Source: Paenibacillus sp. JDR-2
Lineage (GTDB): Bacteria; Bacillota; Bacilli; Paenibacillales; Paenibacillaceae
Assembly (NCBI RefSeq): GCF_000023585.1
Contig: NC_012914.1
Coordinates: forward strand, 1,436,501-1,500,500
Length of the DNA: 64,000 bases
Direction of reading: 5' to 3'
Positions within the stretch are counted from its first letter, which is position 1. Each line of letters starts with the position of its first letter. The notes beneath the pieces were generated by a model. That model was not told the DNA's origin, made no database searches, and saw only the letters and a list, made by a program, of their open reading frames with translations. Positions 34,135 to 43,363 of the stretch are shown in pieces. The translations under genes and the position numbers were made by a program.

Positions 34135-35537
34135 ATAGTACCCGGATCATCTTGCTCAAGGGCATTAGTATTATCGCCGTTTTGCTTATGGTGCTGATCA
34201 TTGGCTACCTAGCCGCCATGCATGATTATTTTGCTGGCTTGTGGCAGCTTTCGATTGTTATGGCCCTCACGTTGATTGGATGGTTCATCCAGCAGGTTAA
34301 GCCAGTCCTATACCTGCCCTATTTAATTGCGGTTTGGTCGATCTATCCAGAACTGAGGCGTCTGCTCGATTGGAGCTTTGGAGCTTACAGCGAGACACCG
34401 ATCTTATCTACCGCCCCTTTGTTTGTAAGCCTCGTTATGCTGATCCCAATTGTCAAAAACTTCAGGAAGCTGTCAAAAACGGTACTCCGGATCGAAACGA
34501 TCGCTCTCTCTGTACTTCTGTACGGATTTTTGATAGGCATCATTCAATTCGGCGGAATTGCCGCCAGCTTCGATCTAATCAACTATGCCACTCCGCTCCT
34601 CATTATTGCTTACGTTAATATTAGTCCGTTCCAAAGCCATACCAGGGACTTGCTGCTCAAAGGCTTTTCTTATATTGCCGTCCTTGTGGCTCTGTACGGC
34701 ATCTATCAATATTTCCTTATCCCGCCTTGGGATAAGTTCTGGATGATTCATTCGGAGATGCTGTCGATCGGAAAGCCGGAGCCGCTTAAGGTAAGAGTGT
34801 TTTCGACGCTTAACTCTCCAGGCCCGGCAGGCGTGTTTTTCGGATTTGCCCTTGCGGTTATGACCATGAACAAAAAATGGCGTGCATTAGGCCTAATCGG
34901 AATGGTTATTGTCGCTTTCGGGTTTCTGCTGACGCTTGTTCGGAGCAGTTGGATCGCGCTTGCGGCGATGATTCTGGTCTATTTCCTGCAAGCCAAGTCT
35001 ACCCATAAATTCAAGCTGATCGCTATCCTTGTCGTGCTGTTCTTATGTTATCAATTTATTTTGCCGGGATTACCCGGCGCGGAGACCATTACGAATCGAT
35101 TTGATACTTTTGGCAATCTGAATAAAGATGTCTCCTATAACGACCGTCTTGCATTCTCGACATTCATTCTGGATTCGATATCGGTTAATCCGATGGGCAA
35201 CGGCCTGGGCAGTACGGGCCTTAGCGCAAAGCTGAATGAAAATGCGATGCAGGTGTTTGATAACGGCTTTCTGAACATCTTTTATACATTTGGTTTGCCG
35301 GGAGGACTGACATTTCTCGGTTTCCTGATCTATCTTTCCATTCTCGCCTTAAAAAGAGATAAAAAGTCCAGTCAATATTACCATCTCGCATTTGCTTCGA
35401 TGGCGGGTGCCGCAGTACTGCTTATGAGCAACAATTTCCTGCCGGGAAGCGGCGGGGCATGCTTATGGTTTCTTGTATCTATGATTTTCTTGCGGGGGGA
35501 GAAGGAGAATCATGAAAATCTGCTTCGTCACCCATAA
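34092..35537 (+). CDS. O-antigen-ligase-like polymerase (Wzy type)
   Basis: A 481-residue membrane protein with about 11 helices. The large extracellular loop and the LVRSSWIALAAMILVYF segment match the Wzy_C/O-antigen ligase family; the later DRLAFSTFIL and GNGLGSTGLS are also typical. It probably joins repeat units on the outer face after Wzx flipping. The start is uncertain: ATG at 34092 is inside the GT2 gene, and GTG codons at 34110 and 34119 are alternatives. Confidence 0.85.
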   Translation: MGWLENVENVVKLLDSTRIILLKGISIIAVLLMVLIIGYLAAMHDYFAGLWQLSIVMALTLIGWFIQQVKPVLYLPYLIAVWSIYPELRRLLDWSFGAYSETPILSTAPLFVSLVMLIPIVKNFRKLSKTVLRIETIALSVLLYGFLIGIIQFGGIAASFDLINYATPLLIIAYVNISPFQSHTRDLLLKGFSYIAVLVALYGIYQYFLIPPWDKFWMIHSEMLSIGKPEPLKVRVFSTLNSPGPAGVFFGFALAVMTMNKKWRALGLIGMVIVAFGFLLTLVRSSWIALAAMILVYFLQAKSTHKFKLIAILVVLFLCYQFILPGLPGAETITNRFDTFGNLNKDVSYNDRLAFSTFILDSISVNPMGNGLGSTGLSAKLNENAMQVFDNGFLNIFYTFGLPGGLTFLGFLIYLSILALKRDKKSSQYYHLAFASMAGAAVLLMSNNFLPGSGGACLWFLVSMIFLRGEKENHENLLRHP

Positions 35538-36663
35538 GGTGAGAAAAGGCGATGGACAAGGCAGGGTGAATTACGAGGTTATTCTTGAAGCTATTAGACA
35601 GGGACACGAAGTTATGATTATCGCATCCGAGCTGTCGGAGGACCTCGCTGTGCATCCGCGGGTGGAATGGAAAAAGGTGTCCGCAGGCCGGTTGCCAACC
35701 GAGCTGCTTCGCAATCAGTTGTTTGCTGTCCGCACGACCTTCGAACTGTTATTGAGAAAGAGGCAGCTCGATCTCATCGTAGTGAATGGCTTTGTGACTT
35801 ACGCAAGATCGGATATCAATTGCATTCATTTTGTTCATAGCGCATGGCTGGCATCACGCTATCATCCTTACCGGGAACGCAAAAGCCTCTCTACTTTGTA
35901 TCAATGGATTTATACGGGTCTGAACCGCTATTTGGAGCAAAATGCAATGAAGCGTACCTCCGTTGTTGTTGCCGTGTCGGAGCGGGTCCGGCAAGAACTG
36001 ATTCAGGATGCGGGTGTTGACGGGGAACGGATTGCGGTTATATGGAACGGCGTTGATCTGCAGGAATTCTATCCGGAGCGGGCAACACGCTCAGAGCTTC
36101 AGCTTGACGATGATAAGCTCTATGCCCTGTTCGCCGGCGATATAAAGTCATCGCGCAAAAATCTGGATACCGTCCTGAAGGCTCTAAGCAATGTTCAGGA
36201 TGTCCGCCTGCTTGTCGTTGGTGATACGAAAGGAAGTCCGTATCCGAAAATGGCTGCCGAACTTGGAATAGCGGGCAGGGTACAATTCCTGGGCTACCGG
36301 ACCAATATGGCCGATTGGATGTCGGCCGCGGATATGTTTGTTTATCCTTCCCGTTACGAGCCTTTTGCGCTTGTCCTGCTCGAGGCAATGGCAGCCGGCA
36401 CTCCGGTCATTGCAAGCCGGATCTGCGGGGCATCCGAACTATTTGCTGATGAATTTGCAATAGGCATCGATGATCCGGATGATACGGAAGCCTTGACGGA
36501 AGCTATTCGGCACTTAGCGGCTGACCGGGAGCGGTTGAGGCGGATGGGCACTGATGCCAGGAGTGCGGCTCTTCAGCATTCCTGGTCGGGAATGGCCGTG
36601 CAATATGTGCGTTTGCTGGAGGAAGCAGCCGTCCGCAAGTCTGTACCTCTTGTAGAACCGTGA
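35512..36663 (+). CDS. Glycosyltransferase family 4 (a)
   Basis: A 383-residue GT-B enzyme. The N-terminal domain starts MKICFVTHKV; the C-terminal domain has IWNGVDLQEFYP, FAGDIKSSRKNLD and the donor motif PSRYEPFALVLLEAMAAGTP. It overlaps the polymerase gene by 26 bases with AGAAGGAGA ahead of its ATG. The retaining mechanism follows from the family; donor and linkage are unknown. Confidence 0.92.
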   Translation: MKICFVTHKVRKGDGQGRVNYEVILEAIRQGHEVMIIASELSEDLAVHPRVEWKKVSAGRLPTELLRNQLFAVRTTFELLLRKRQLDLIVVNGFVTYARSDINCIHFVHSAWLASRYHPYRERKSLSTLYQWIYTGLNRYLEQNAMKRTSVVVAVSERVRQELIQDAGVDGERIAVIWNGVDLQEFYPERATRSELQLDDDKLYALFAGDIKSSRKNLDTVLKALSNVQDVRLLVVGDTKGSPYPKMAAELGIAGRVQFLGYRTNMADWMSAADMFVYPSRYEPFALVLLEAMAAGTPVIASRICGASELFADEFAIGIDDPDDTEALTEAIRHLAADRERLRRMGTDARSAALQHSWSGMAVQYVRLLEEAAVRKSVPLVEP

Positions 36664-36677
36664 AAGGAAGCCGCAAA

Positions 36678-38027
36678 ATGGCCCTATTAAATATACTGAA
36701 ACGGAAAGATAGCTTCGGCTATATGGCGCAAATTTTCGCTTCCAATGTGTTTATTCTCGTTCTTAATATGCTGACGGGTATTATTGTTGCCAGATACCTA
36801 GGGCCGGAAGGACGCGGGGAGCAGGCTGCCATGATCATGTGGCCGCAGCTATTGTCCTATATTGTAACGCTTGGACTCCCTTCTTCGATCGTATATTACA
36901 TGAAGCAAAAGGGCAGCAAACAGGGCTCTCTATACGTCGCCTCTCTGTGGATGTGCTTCACTCTTGGTATTTTCTCGATGATAGGCGGACTATTCTTCCT
37001 TCCCGAATGGATGAAAGGTTATTCCCCGGGAAAAGTCGAGTTTGCATGCTGGGCGTTAATTCTGATTCCGTTTAGTCTTCTTGGCGTTATTAACAATGCT
37101 GTGTTACAGGCGAGAGAAGAATACCAGCTGTTCAACCGGATTCGTTATCTGCCTAATATTATTACGCTTGTCCTGCTTGGCTTCATGGTTATCTCCGGAC
37201 ATGTCAATTCATTTTATTCTTCGGTTGCTTATCTTGCTCCAACACTGCCGATAACGCTGTGGACAATGATCAGGCTTCTCCGTATCTATTCGATTAAGCA
37301 GAAGGATATTATCGATTCTTCCAAACAGCTTGTCCAATACGGGATCCGCTCTTACGGAACCGACCTGGCAGGCACTTTATCTTTTTATATCGATCAGGTG
37401 CTGGTTGTAGGTCTGCTTTCCCCGGCTAGTCTAGGGATTTACCTCGTAGCACTCAGTCTGGCGAAAATGCTGGATGTTATCCAATCCTCGGTCGTATCCG
37501 TCTTGTTCCCGCAGGCGTCGGGACTGCAACGGGAGGAAGCGATCAGGCTCACGCTTAAAGTGTACCGAATCAGTACGGTGATTACGCTCGTTTTTGTTGC
37601 TGTAGTTATTCTTCTTGCCCCTTACGCCTTGCTTATCCTCTATGGCCACTCCTATGAGGGGGCAATCCCGGTGTTTCGGGTGCTTGTCTTAAGCACGGCT
37701 GTCGCAAGTGCGACATGGACGCTTGCGCAGGGCTATATGGCAACGGATAAGCCAGGGAGGGCGACACTCCTGAAGGTGCTGTCACTATTTATGAATGCTC
37801 TGTTCATTAACATCTTTACTCCTCACATGGGCATTATTGGAGCGGCTTATTCGTTGCTGTTGTCCGCATTCATTAACTTCTTGCTTATCTTGTTCCTGTA
37901 TTCCTATGAGATGAAGCTGAAGTGGTCCTCTTTCTTCTATGACAAGGAAGACTGGATATGGATGAAAGAGATGCTGAGGAACAAGGGCAGGAGACATAAG
38001 GAAAGCAGCGAGGCGATTAGCGGATAA
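36678..38027 (+). CDS. Polysaccharide flippase (Wzx type)
   Basis: A 449-residue MOP/MATE-like transporter with about 12-14 helices. LNMLTGIIVARYLGPEGRGEQ near residues 25-45 is the family signature. It moves lipid-linked repeat units outward for the polymerase. ATG at 36678 has AAAGGAAG seven bases upstream; a GTG at 36660 overlaps the preceding stop and is less likely. The C-terminus is basic and polar. Confidence 0.92.
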   Translation: MALLNILKRKDSFGYMAQIFASNVFILVLNMLTGIIVARYLGPEGRGEQAAMIMWPQLLSYIVTLGLPSSIVYYMKQKGSKQGSLYVASLWMCFTLGIFSMIGGLFFLPEWMKGYSPGKVEFACWALILIPFSLLGVINNAVLQAREEYQLFNRIRYLPNIITLVLLGFMVISGHVNSFYSSVAYLAPTLPITLWTMIRLLRIYSIKQKDIIDSSKQLVQYGIRSYGTDLAGTLSFYIDQVLVVGLLSPASLGIYLVALSLAKMLDVIQSSVVSVLFPQASGLQREEAIRLTLKVYRISTVITLVFVAVVILLAPYALLILYGHSYEGAIPVFRVLVLSTAVASATWTLAQGYMATDKPGRATLLKVLSLFMNALFINIFTPHMGIIGAAYSLLLSAFINFLLILFLYSYEMKLKWSSFFYDKEDWIWMKEMLRNKGRRHKESSEAISG

Positions 38028-38055
38028 ATAAGGATGACAGAAAAGAGTGATTCCA

Positions 38056-39243
38056 ATGAAAGTTCTGACGACCGGATTAGGATGGAACGAACTGCAGCCC
38101 GGGGGGCTGAACCGTTATTTTGTGGATTATAACCAGGCTCTCCGGGAGCACGGTCATGCAGAGCTTGGGCTGGTAGTCGCGGATCCGGGCATGAAGCTGG
38201 AGACAAGCCTGAACGTGGCCAACACGGTTGATCATGGAGAAGGCGGTCTGCTGGCCCGGATAAGATCAGTGCGCAAGTATACGCTGGAGGCGCTGGAGTC
38301 CTTCCGCCCCGATGTTTTTAATCCCCATTTCGCCCTTTACGCATCCATGATATCCAGGCAGGCGCTGCCGGATCATATTCCGATCGTGACCCATTTTCAC
38401 GGGCCTTGGGCGATGGAATCCAAGATCGAAGAGGACAACCGCTCCGCCATATTCCGGGAAGCCAGGTATTTAATGAAGAAACAGGTCGAGCAGGTCACTT
38501 ACCGGCGGTCTGACAGCTTTATCGTGCTAAGCGAATATTTCCGCGATATCTTAACGGATCACTACGGCGTAGACCGCCGGAAAATACATATTATCCCCGG
38601 TGCCGTGGAGCATGAGCGGTTCAAGCCGCATTCGGACCGGGAGGGTCTGAGGAATAAGCTTGGAATCAAGTCGGATCAAAGACTTCTTTTCTGCGCGCGC
38701 AGAATTGTACGGCGTATGGGAATAGACCGTTTGATCGAGGCAATGAGAATAGTTGCGGACCATCATCCTGAAGTGCTTCTGTTTATTGCGGGAGATGGTC
38801 CGATGCGAAGCGAATACGAGAGGCAGATTGATAAGCTAGGTTTGTCTGCCCATGTAAAGATGCTTGGCAGAGTATCCAATGAGGAGCTTGTCGAGTGGTA
38901 TCAGGCAGCGGATTACAGCATTGTCCCCACGATTACGCTCGAAGGCTTTGGCCTTGTCACGATTGAGTCTTTGGCATGCGGAACTCCGGTGTTTGGAACT
39001 CCTTATGGAGGTACCAAAGAGATCTTAAGCCGATTTTCCCCGGAGCTTCTTTTCGGGGAAGGAACATCGGAAGCCATCGGCGGCAAGTTGATCGACGCCT
39101 TAGGGGGAAAGATCCTTTTGCCGACGCGGGAAGACTGCCGCGACCATGTGCTAAAGCATTATACCTGGAGTACCGTGACTTCTGCGGTTACGGATGTGTT
39201 CAAGGAGGCGCGGGAGAAACGGGGAAGGGGGAGGCGTGTTTAG
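38056..39243 (+). CDS. Glycosyltransferase family 4 (b)
   Basis: A 395-residue GT-B enzyme with IIPGAVEHERFKPH, FCARRIVRRMGIDRLIEA and the donor motif TLEGFGLVTIESLACGTP followed by VFGTPYGGTKEIL. ATG at 38056 is taken; GTG at 38047 is an alternative. The next gene starts directly after its stop. Confidence 0.92.
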   Translation: MKVLTTGLGWNELQPGGLNRYFVDYNQALREHGHAELGLVVADPGMKLETSLNVANTVDHGEGGLLARIRSVRKYTLEALESFRPDVFNPHFALYASMISRQALPDHIPIVTHFHGPWAMESKIEEDNRSAIFREARYLMKKQVEQVTYRRSDSFIVLSEYFRDILTDHYGVDRRKIHIIPGAVEHERFKPHSDREGLRNKLGIKSDQRLLFCARRIVRRMGIDRLIEAMRIVADHHPEVLLFIAGDGPMRSEYERQIDKLGLSAHVKMLGRVSNEELVEWYQAADYSIVPTITLEGFGLVTIESLACGTPVFGTPYGGTKEILSRFSPELLFGEGTSEAIGGKLIDALGGKILLPTREDCRDHVLKHYTWSTVTSAVTDVFKEAREKRGRGRRV

Positions 39244-40437
39244 ATGAGAATCGCCTATTATAACCACACCAGCTCCGTAAGCGGGGCGGAGATTAATTTG
39301 CTTGTGACTGCCGCACATTATCAGCGGTCAGAGGTATTGATTATGGCTCCGGAAGGCGAGCTGCTGGAGCGTGCGCGTGAGGCGGGGCTAGCCGCGATTG
39401 CTTTACCGAGCTATAACGCCAGATTATCCCGCAATCCTCTTCGTCTGGCAGCCGGGGTTCTCGGAATGATTGGGGCCGGTAAACAGTTATCGGATGCGGC
39501 CATGGCAGGCGGGGCAGAGGTTATACATGCAAATTCGCTTCGTGCAGGGATGATGGCCTCCTTGTTCTACTGGCGTCACCGGATCCCTGTGGTCTGGCAT
39601 CTTCACGATAATCCTCCGGAAGGGCTTGTCGGCAAATTAATCCGGATGTATGCCGCAAGAGCAGCGCAAGCGTTTATAGCGATTTCCGAGCCTGTCATGA
39701 AGGGTTTTGGCAGTTCTTCGGGACCCGTTCATCTGATTCATAACGGTGCCGTACTCGGCCATTTCTCCGAGCTGGAGAAAAAGCGATACAGGGTGGACCT
39801 TAGACGACAATTAAATACGCCTGCAGGATGCAAGGTAATGGTTATAATCGGACAAATTACGCCGTGGAAGCGGCAGGAGGATGCGATTCGGGCGCTGCAT
39901 TCCTTAATTCAACAGGGAGAGGAGAGTTATTTATGGATTGTCGGGGAGCCGAAGTTCCGGGAGGAGAACATGCTTTATCTCAAGGAGCTAAAGCGTCTGG
40001 CCGACGAATTGAACGTCACGCGGTATATCCGGTTTACAGGTTTTCGAAATGATGTGGATCAGCTATGCTGTGCCGCGGACCTGCTGCTCTTATGTTCCGA
40101 GAATGAGCCGTTTGGAAGGGTTATTATTGAAGCAATGGCACAGGGAACGCCGGTCGTTGCTACCGGTGGCGGCGGAGTGGGAGAAATTATCGAGCACGAA
40201 AGAAGCGGCTTATTGTACGAGACGGGCAATGTCCCTCAGCTTGTGGACTATATCCGTTCCTTGCTGAACAATGACAGGCTGCGCAAACAGATCAGCATAA
40301 ATAGCGTTGAACGGGTCAACGGACATTTTTCTATTGAGCAAGCCGCAGCCGTGACGGAACAAGTATACGCTCAAATGATATGGGAGAGAACGGGTAGAGA
40401 TAAAGGGCTTCAGCAAACCAAGGGGGTGGCGAAATGA
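39244..40437 (+). CDS. Glycosyltransferase family 4 (c)
   Basis: A 397-residue GT-B enzyme with SGAEINLLVTAAHY near the N-terminus, VWHLHDNPPEGL, VMVIIGQITPWKRQEDAIRA and the donor motif CSENEPFGRVIIEAMAQGTP. The ATG follows the previous stop with no gap, and the next gene overlaps it by four bases, so the three GT4 genes are translated together. Confidence 0.92.
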   Translation: MRIAYYNHTSSVSGAEINLLVTAAHYQRSEVLIMAPEGELLERAREAGLAAIALPSYNARLSRNPLRLAAGVLGMIGAGKQLSDAAMAGGAEVIHANSLRAGMMASLFYWRHRIPVVWHLHDNPPEGLVGKLIRMYAARAAQAFIAISEPVMKGFGSSSGPVHLIHNGAVLGHFSELEKKRYRVDLRRQLNTPAGCKVMVIIGQITPWKRQEDAIRALHSLIQQGEESYLWIVGEPKFREENMLYLKELKRLADELNVTRYIRFTGFRNDVDQLCCAADLLLLCSENEPFGRVIIEAMAQGTPVVATGGGGVGEIIEHERSGLLYETGNVPQLVDYIRSLLNNDRLRKQISINSVERVNGHFSIEQAAAVTEQVYAQMIWERTGRDKGLQQTKGVAK

Positions 40438-41582
40438 ATTACCGGATTGCCATTGTACACGATTATTTGAATCAAATGGGCGGAGCGGAGCGGGTTGTTG
40501 GCGTTATGCACAAGCTGTTTCCGGACGCTCCGGTCTATACGACGATCGTAGATCGAGAGAAGCTGCTTCCCGATTTGCGCACGGCCGATATCCGAACGAC
40601 CTGGATGCAGCATATCCCGAATATTTTACGGGACTTTAAGCTGTACTTCTGGCTTTATCCGTTTGCGGTCAGATCTATCGATCTGAAGGGATACGATATC
40701 ATCGTAAGCTCCAGCAGCGCTTATGCAAAGGGCATCCGGAAGCCGGGCAACGCCGTACATTTATGCTACTGCCACTCACCTATGCGTTTTGCCTGGAACT
40801 TTGACGGTTATATCGAAAATGTGAATGTATCGAAGACGCGCCGGACGGTTGCCAAGTGGCTAACCTATCCGCTTCGGCTGTGGGATAAGGCGAATTCGAA
40901 GCAGGTGGACCGGCTGATCGCCAATTCGAGCGTGGTAAAGGGGCGGATTTCGAAGTTCTACGGACTTGATTCCGCCGTCATTTATCCTCCGGTAGAGATT
41001 GACCGTTTCTCCGTAAGCGAGGAGGGGCCTAAAGATTATTTCCTAGTTGTCTCCAGGCTCGTCTCGTACAAAAAAATTGATATCGCGGTGGAAGCCTGTA
41101 CGCGTCTTGGACTCAAGCTTCTTATTGTCGGAGACGGGGATGACCGGAAGCGGCTCGAGAGCCTTTCAATTCCGAACGTACAGTTTCTTGGAAGAAGGAG
41201 CGATGAAGAGGTAACCAGCTATATGCAGCATTGCCGGGCCTTATTGTTTCCGGGACTGGAGGATTTCGGGATCACCCCTCTGGAAGCGAATGCATGCGGA
41301 AGGCCGGTTATCGCTTTTCAGGCAGGCGGTGCGCTTGATACGATCAAGGCCGGTGTAAACGGCATGTTTTTCAAAGAACAGACGACGGAATCATTAATGG
41401 ATGCCTTGCGGGAGTTTGAGACCAAAGAGTGGGATCCCGGGTTAATCCGGGAGCATGCGGAATCCTTTAATGAGCGTTACTTTATTGAACGGCTGTTGTC
41501 CAGCCTGCAAAGCGCGATTGATCCTTTAGGCAGCAGCCTCCAGCATTACGGTGTGGAAGCAGGCGTACATGCAAGTTCTTAG
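40434..41582 (+). CDS. Glycosyltransferase family 4 (d)
   Basis: A 382-residue GT-B enzyme of the group with HDYLNQMGGAERVV, LCYCHSPMRFAWN, VVSRLVSYKKIDIAVEA and GLEDFGITPLEANACGRP. Similar proteins in capsule loci often transfer mannose, which would suit the manC gene, but this is inference. It is the last gene of the wzz2 unit; the 86 bases after it hold the promoter of the RiPP operon and no clear terminator. Confidence 0.9.
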   Translation: MNYRIAIVHDYLNQMGGAERVVGVMHKLFPDAPVYTTIVDREKLLPDLRTADIRTTWMQHIPNILRDFKLYFWLYPFAVRSIDLKGYDIIVSSSSAYAKGIRKPGNAVHLCYCHSPMRFAWNFDGYIENVNVSKTRRTVAKWLTYPLRLWDKANSKQVDRLIANSSVVKGRISKFYGLDSAVIYPPVEIDRFSVSEEGPKDYFLVVSRLVSYKKIDIAVEACTRLGLKLLIVGDGDDRKRLESLSIPNVQFLGRRSDEEVTSYMQHCRALLFPGLEDFGITPLEANACGRPVIAFQAGGALDTIKAGVNGMFFKEQTTESLMDALREFETKEWDPGLIREHAESFNERYFIERLLSSLQSAIDPLGSSLQHYGVEAGVHASS

Positions 41583-41606
41583 CATACCCTTTTTTGCTAC
41601 ATTTTG

Positions 41607-41642
41607 TTGATTTTTTAGGTCTATATTGATACAATTAGTATC
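41607..41642 (+). promoter_or_regulatory. Promoter of the RiPP operon with GATAC-N5-GTATC operator
   Basis: TTGATT (41607-41612), 17-bp spacer, TACAAT (41630-41635). Operator GATACAATTAGTATC is at 41628-41642, extended to TTGATAC/GTATCAA, and covers the -10. Same palindrome as at both wzz promoters. Confidence 0.72.
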
Positions 41643-41668
41643 AAATAAAGGGATAGGTGAGATCCAAT

Positions 41669-42598
41669 ATGGAGCACAACAAGCGAATGTATACAGCCTA
41701 CGGTTTACGGCTCGCAAGCGAAATGGAATTGCCGGAGCTGCTCACCGCAACAGATGACGGATCTGAGCCTGATGCTTGGATTACTTATGCCGATTTAAGC
41801 GGATATGTTGCGAATTGGGAGCCGGATAGACGAAATTGGGCGGATGGGGAGCAGGTTCTGATCTATGTTCCCGGTGTAGCCTATTACCGCGTGTTATATA
41901 ACCTCATTCAGGTGATGCCTCTAAAAGACGTGGATCCAAGGCAATTCCGTCTTTATATTGTTGGCGCATGCTGCAGCGTACTGCTCGTCCGCAGAGGAAT
42001 TGTGCCGATGCACGCCGGCGGCGTAGTGATAGACGGCAAAGCTTACGCCATTCTTGGAGACTGCGGCGCTGGAAAGTCTACGCTCGGAGCCGCCTTTATG
42101 GAGGCGGGTTACAAGCTGCTAAGCGACGACATTGTTGCGGTAGCGATGAACGAGAAGACAAACGAGCTGACGGCTTATCCCGGTTATCCGCAGCAAAAGC
42201 TTTGGCGTCAGAGCCTGGAATACTTCCAGCGGGAAGCGACAGACTACCGGTCAATCTTGCAAGATTACGATAAATATGCGGTTCCTGTTACGGACCTGTT
42301 CCACAAAGAGCCGGTACCGCTTGCCGGAATATTCGAATTGGAGAAAGCGGATATCCCGCAGGTTCGAATTCATCCGTTAACACCGCTGCAGCGGGTGCAG
42401 CTGTTCCGTTATCATTCCTTCCTTGACCGCGTGTTAAAGGAAATGAAGCTGGAGCAATGGCTGTTTACCTTCGGAACCAAAGTAGCGCTGGCCATTCCGT
42501 TTTATCAAATAAAACGACCGTCTACCGGATATACGGCACCGGAGCTGGTCAGTCAAATTCTACATACCGTGAGAGAAAGAGAGATGATTTCATTATGA
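41669..42598 (+). CDS. HprK-like serine kinase of a lasso-type RiPP cluster
   Basis: A 309-residue kinase related to HPr kinase, of the kind (PadeK, ThcoK) that phosphorylates lasso precursor peptides. The P-loop GDCGAGKST is at residues 130-138 and the acidic pair in LLSDDIVAV at 152-154; VPMHAGGVVIDGKAYAILG precedes the loop. It lacks the true HprK N-terminal domain, so HPr is not the expected substrate. ATG at 41669 has AGGTGA nine bases upstream. It overlaps the B1 gene by four bases. The likely substrate is the peptide encoded at 46460-46573. Confidence 0.85.
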   Translation: MEHNKRMYTAYGLRLASEMELPELLTATDDGSEPDAWITYADLSGYVANWEPDRRNWADGEQVLIYVPGVAYYRVLYNLIQVMPLKDVDPRQFRLYIVGACCSVLLVRRGIVPMHAGGVVIDGKAYAILGDCGAGKSTLGAAFMEAGYKLLSDDIVAVAMNEKTNELTAYPGYPQQKLWRQSLEYFQREATDYRSILQDYDKYAVPVTDLFHKEPVPLAGIFELEKADIPQVRIHPLTPLQRVQLFRYHSFLDRVLKEMKLEQWLFTFGTKVALAIPFYQIKRPSTGYTAPELVSQILHTVREREMISL

Positions 42599-42888
42599 GT
42601 CAATCCAGCGTGCTGATTCATGAACGTATCGTTCAGGCGGAAGGCTTTCTTGTTAGCGATATGGGCGGCGAAAAAGTAATGATGAGCATTCAGAACGGCA
42701 AATATTTCAATCTGGGACATTCGGGCGGAGAAATCTGGGAGCTGCTTGCTGCGCCGACAACGTTGGAAGAGATCGTAAACCGGCTTTGCCAAGAGTACGA
42801 GATTGAAAGAGAAGTTTGCCTGAACCAAGTGGTTTCTTTCCTGAAGCAGCTTGCGGAGCAGGGCCTTATCGTCAACGCGGGAGCGTGA
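42595..42888 (+). CDS. PqqD-like B1 protein (precursor recognition)
   Basis: A 97-residue RiPP recognition element. The PqqD-fold pattern is clear: SDMGGEKVMMSIQNGKYFNL, GHSGGEIWELL, TTLEEIVNRL and a C-terminal helix pair. It binds the precursor leader and delivers it to kinase and protease. Start and stop overlaps with the kinase gene (ATGA) show coupling. Confidence 0.9.
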   Translation: MSQSSVLIHERIVQAEGFLVSDMGGEKVMMSIQNGKYFNLGHSGGEIWELLAAPTTLEEIVNRLCQEYEIEREVCLNQVVSFLKQLAEQGLIVNAGA

Positions 42889-42895
42889 CGACCGT

Positions 42896-43339
42896 ATGGG
42901 ACGGTTGCGAAAATTTTTGGCTTCCGATAGAGCGTTTAAGCTGCTGCTGCTGGAAGCTTTTGTGAACCTGGGTAAGGCCCGTATTATGAAGGCGGTTCCT
43001 TTTGCGAGAACGGCTCCGAAACTTGGTGTTGCGATGAAAGAAACCTCCTTCTCGGATTCCGGGGAGGAGACGGAGCTCATCCGTAATATTGCCCGGGCTG
43101 TGCGGATTATGAGCCGCTATACCTTGTGGGAGAGCAAATGTCTCGTGATGGCAATTGCCTGTATGAACATGCTGGCGAAGCGCCGGATCGAGAGCACATT
43201 ATATCTTGGAACAATGAAAAATGATAAAGGATCCATGAGCGCACATGCCTGGCTCCGGACGGGACCGCATGTGGTGACCGGTGCAGAAATTATGGATCGT
43301 TACACCGTCGTTGGCATTTTTGGAAAAGTGCTGAGGTGA
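42896..43339 (+). CDS. Lasso-type B2 protein (transglutaminase-like leader peptidase)
   Basis: A 147-residue cysteine protease of the B2 family. The Cys of WESKCLVMAIA, the His of MSAHAWLR and the Asp of EIMDRYTVVG form the expected triad. It should remove the leader from the precursor bound by B1. ATG at 42896 has GGAG twelve bases upstream, rather far; expression probably depends on coupling with B1, which ends eight bases before. Confidence 0.88.
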   Translation: MGRLRKFLASDRAFKLLLLEAFVNLGKARIMKAVPFARTAPKLGVAMKETSFSDSGEETELIRNIARAVRIMSRYTLWESKCLVMAIACMNMLAKRRIESTLYLGTMKNDKGSMSAHAWLRTGPHVVTGAEIMDRYTVVGIFGKVLR

Positions 43340-43363
43340 TAAACAGGCAAGGGGAGAATTGAG

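Noticed and set aside
41669..42598. Kinase as the HPr kinase/phosphorylase of carbon catabolite repression
   Set aside because: It lacks the HprK N-terminal domain and lies with PqqD-like and B2 genes; the RiPP kinase family fits better.
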